This document shows positions 6,341-6,888 of a stretch of DNA of 6,888 nt, piece after piece. Position 1 is the first letter of the stretch. The number at the start of each line of letters is the position of its first letter. Both the position numbers and the translations under genes were made by a program. Origin of the DNA: Desulfobacteraceae bacterium (GTDB taxonomy: Bacteria > Desulfobacterota > DSM-4660 > Desulfatiglandales > Desulfatiglandaceae); assembly GCA_030589715.1 (NCBI GenBank), contig JAUUVE010000106.1, positions 1 through 6,888 on the forward strand. The letters run 5' to 3'. Below the pieces are notes generated by a model. It had not been told where the DNA came from, did no database searches, and saw only the letters and a list, made by a program, of their open reading frames with translations.

Positions 6341-6888
6341 ATGATCCTGAAGATAGGCACAAGGGGTAGCAAACTGGCCCTGGCACAGAGCCATTGGGTC
6401 AAGGAAAAGATAGAAGGGGAACACTCCCATATCCGGGTTGAACTGGTAAGAATCAAGACGACCGGCGACAAGATCCTTGATTCGCCATTGAGCGAGATCG
6501 GTGGAAAGGGTTTGTTCGTGAAGGAGATCCAAGATGCCCTCCTTGAAAAACGTATCCACGTGGCTGTCCACAGCATGAAGGATGTCCCGGCGGAATTGCC
6601 GGGACCCCTTACCGTTTTTGTCTTTCCTGAACGGGAAGACCCCCATGATGCGCTTCTTTCCAGGGACAATCTGACCCTGGATAGGCTCCCCCGGGGCTCG
6701 AAGGTGGGCACCAGTAGCCTGAGACGGAAGGTCCAGCTGCTGTATCTTCGCCCTGATCTCGAGCTAGTGCCCCTGAGAGGAAACGTTGATACACGCCTTC
6801 GTAAACTGGAATCCGGGGAATTTCAGGCGATTATTTTGGCCATGGCGGGGCTGAAGCGCCTCGGGCTCGCCTCACGGATAGACGAAAG
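6341..6888 (+). CDS. hemC: Hydroxymethylbilane synthase (porphobilinogen deaminase), 3' end beyond window
   Basis: Polymerises four porphobilinogen molecules into hydroxymethylbilane for haem, sirohaem and cobalamin. The window holds 182 complete codons of about 310, covering domain 1 and most of domain 2. Visible motifs: KIGTRGSKLALAQS (4-17), GGKGLFVKEI (54-63), AVHSMKDVP (75-83) with catalytic Asp81 (E. coli Asp84 position), EREDPHDA (97-104), VGTSSLRRK (122-130) with the substrate-binding Arg pair 128-129, LRGNVDTRL (145-153), and AIILAMAGLKRLGL (163-176). The cysteine that carries the dipyrromethane cofactor lies in domain 3, outside the window, so activity cannot be fully judged. ATG 6341 is 35 nt after ispD with only a weak GGA (6333-6335) before it, and KIGTRGS so near the N-terminus matches the family start. 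Likely the next gene of the same operon. Confidence 0.95.
   Translation, partial: MILKIGTRGSKLALAQSHWVKEKIEGEHSHIRVELVRIKTTGDKILDSPLSEIGGKGLFVKEIQDALLEKRIHVAVHSMKDVPAELPGPLTVFVFPEREDPHDALLSRDNLTLDRLPRGSKVGTSSLRRKVQLLYLRPDLELVPLRGNVDTRLRKLESGEFQAIILAMAGLKRLGLASRIDE

Noticed and set aside
6324..6344. Tiny leader frame starting TTG at 6324 or 6327 and ending in TGA at 6342-6344, overlapping the hemC ATG
   Set aside because: The overlap could couple hemC translation, but a frame of five or six codons with TTG starts appears easily by chance and nothing else supports it.
6247..6711. Minus-strand open frame of 154 codons over the ispD end and hemC
   Set aside because: Antisense to clearly conserved hemC motifs and biased in composition, so treated as a shadow.

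Overview
The window is compact, gene-dense bacterial DNA. After about 250 bases of intergenic sequence, seven genes run left to right on the + strand, the last cut by the right edge. I see no insertion sequence, CRISPR array, tRNA, rRNA, broken gene or convincing internal terminator. A Gram-negative host is indicated by a lipoprotein with LysM and SPOR peptidoglycan-binding domains and an exported, membrane-anchored NfeD protease. Gene content and style look most like an anaerobic deltaproteobacterium (Desulfobacterota). That placement is inferred from memory of similar neighbourhoods, not from a search.

Layout. Positions 1-248 hold a promoter region. The first bases may be the 5' end of a divergent minus-strand gene. 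A good sigma-70-type promoter (97-125) lies before a leader of about 117 nt that can fold. Then follow: a LysM-SPOR lipoprotein (249-1031); coaBC, coenzyme A synthesis (1060-2262); a family 4 type iron-sulfur uracil-DNA glycosylase (2259-3035); a long NfeD membrane serine protease (3028-4341); a slipin/stomatin-like protein (4357-5127); a small, very basic protein with a Rho_N/SAP-like N-terminus (about 5140-5508); ispD of the MEP isoprenoid pathway (start uncertain, about 5574-6305); and the first 182 codons of hemC, tetrapyrrole synthesis (6341 to the edge).

How the genes fit together. Spacing is tight: coaBC and the glycosylase overlap by 4 nt, the glycosylase and nfeD overlap by 8 nt, and the other gaps are about 12 to 65 nt. 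One long operon is the simplest reading. Most of its genes are housekeeping (CoA, isoprenoid and haem precursors, base-excision repair). The functional unit within it is the NfeD protease and slipin pair, a known membrane partnership in which the protease is thought to cut the slipin C-terminus. The small basic protein directly behind that pair is the least understood gene and the best candidate for something not yet described. I found no clear evidence of a wholly new system.
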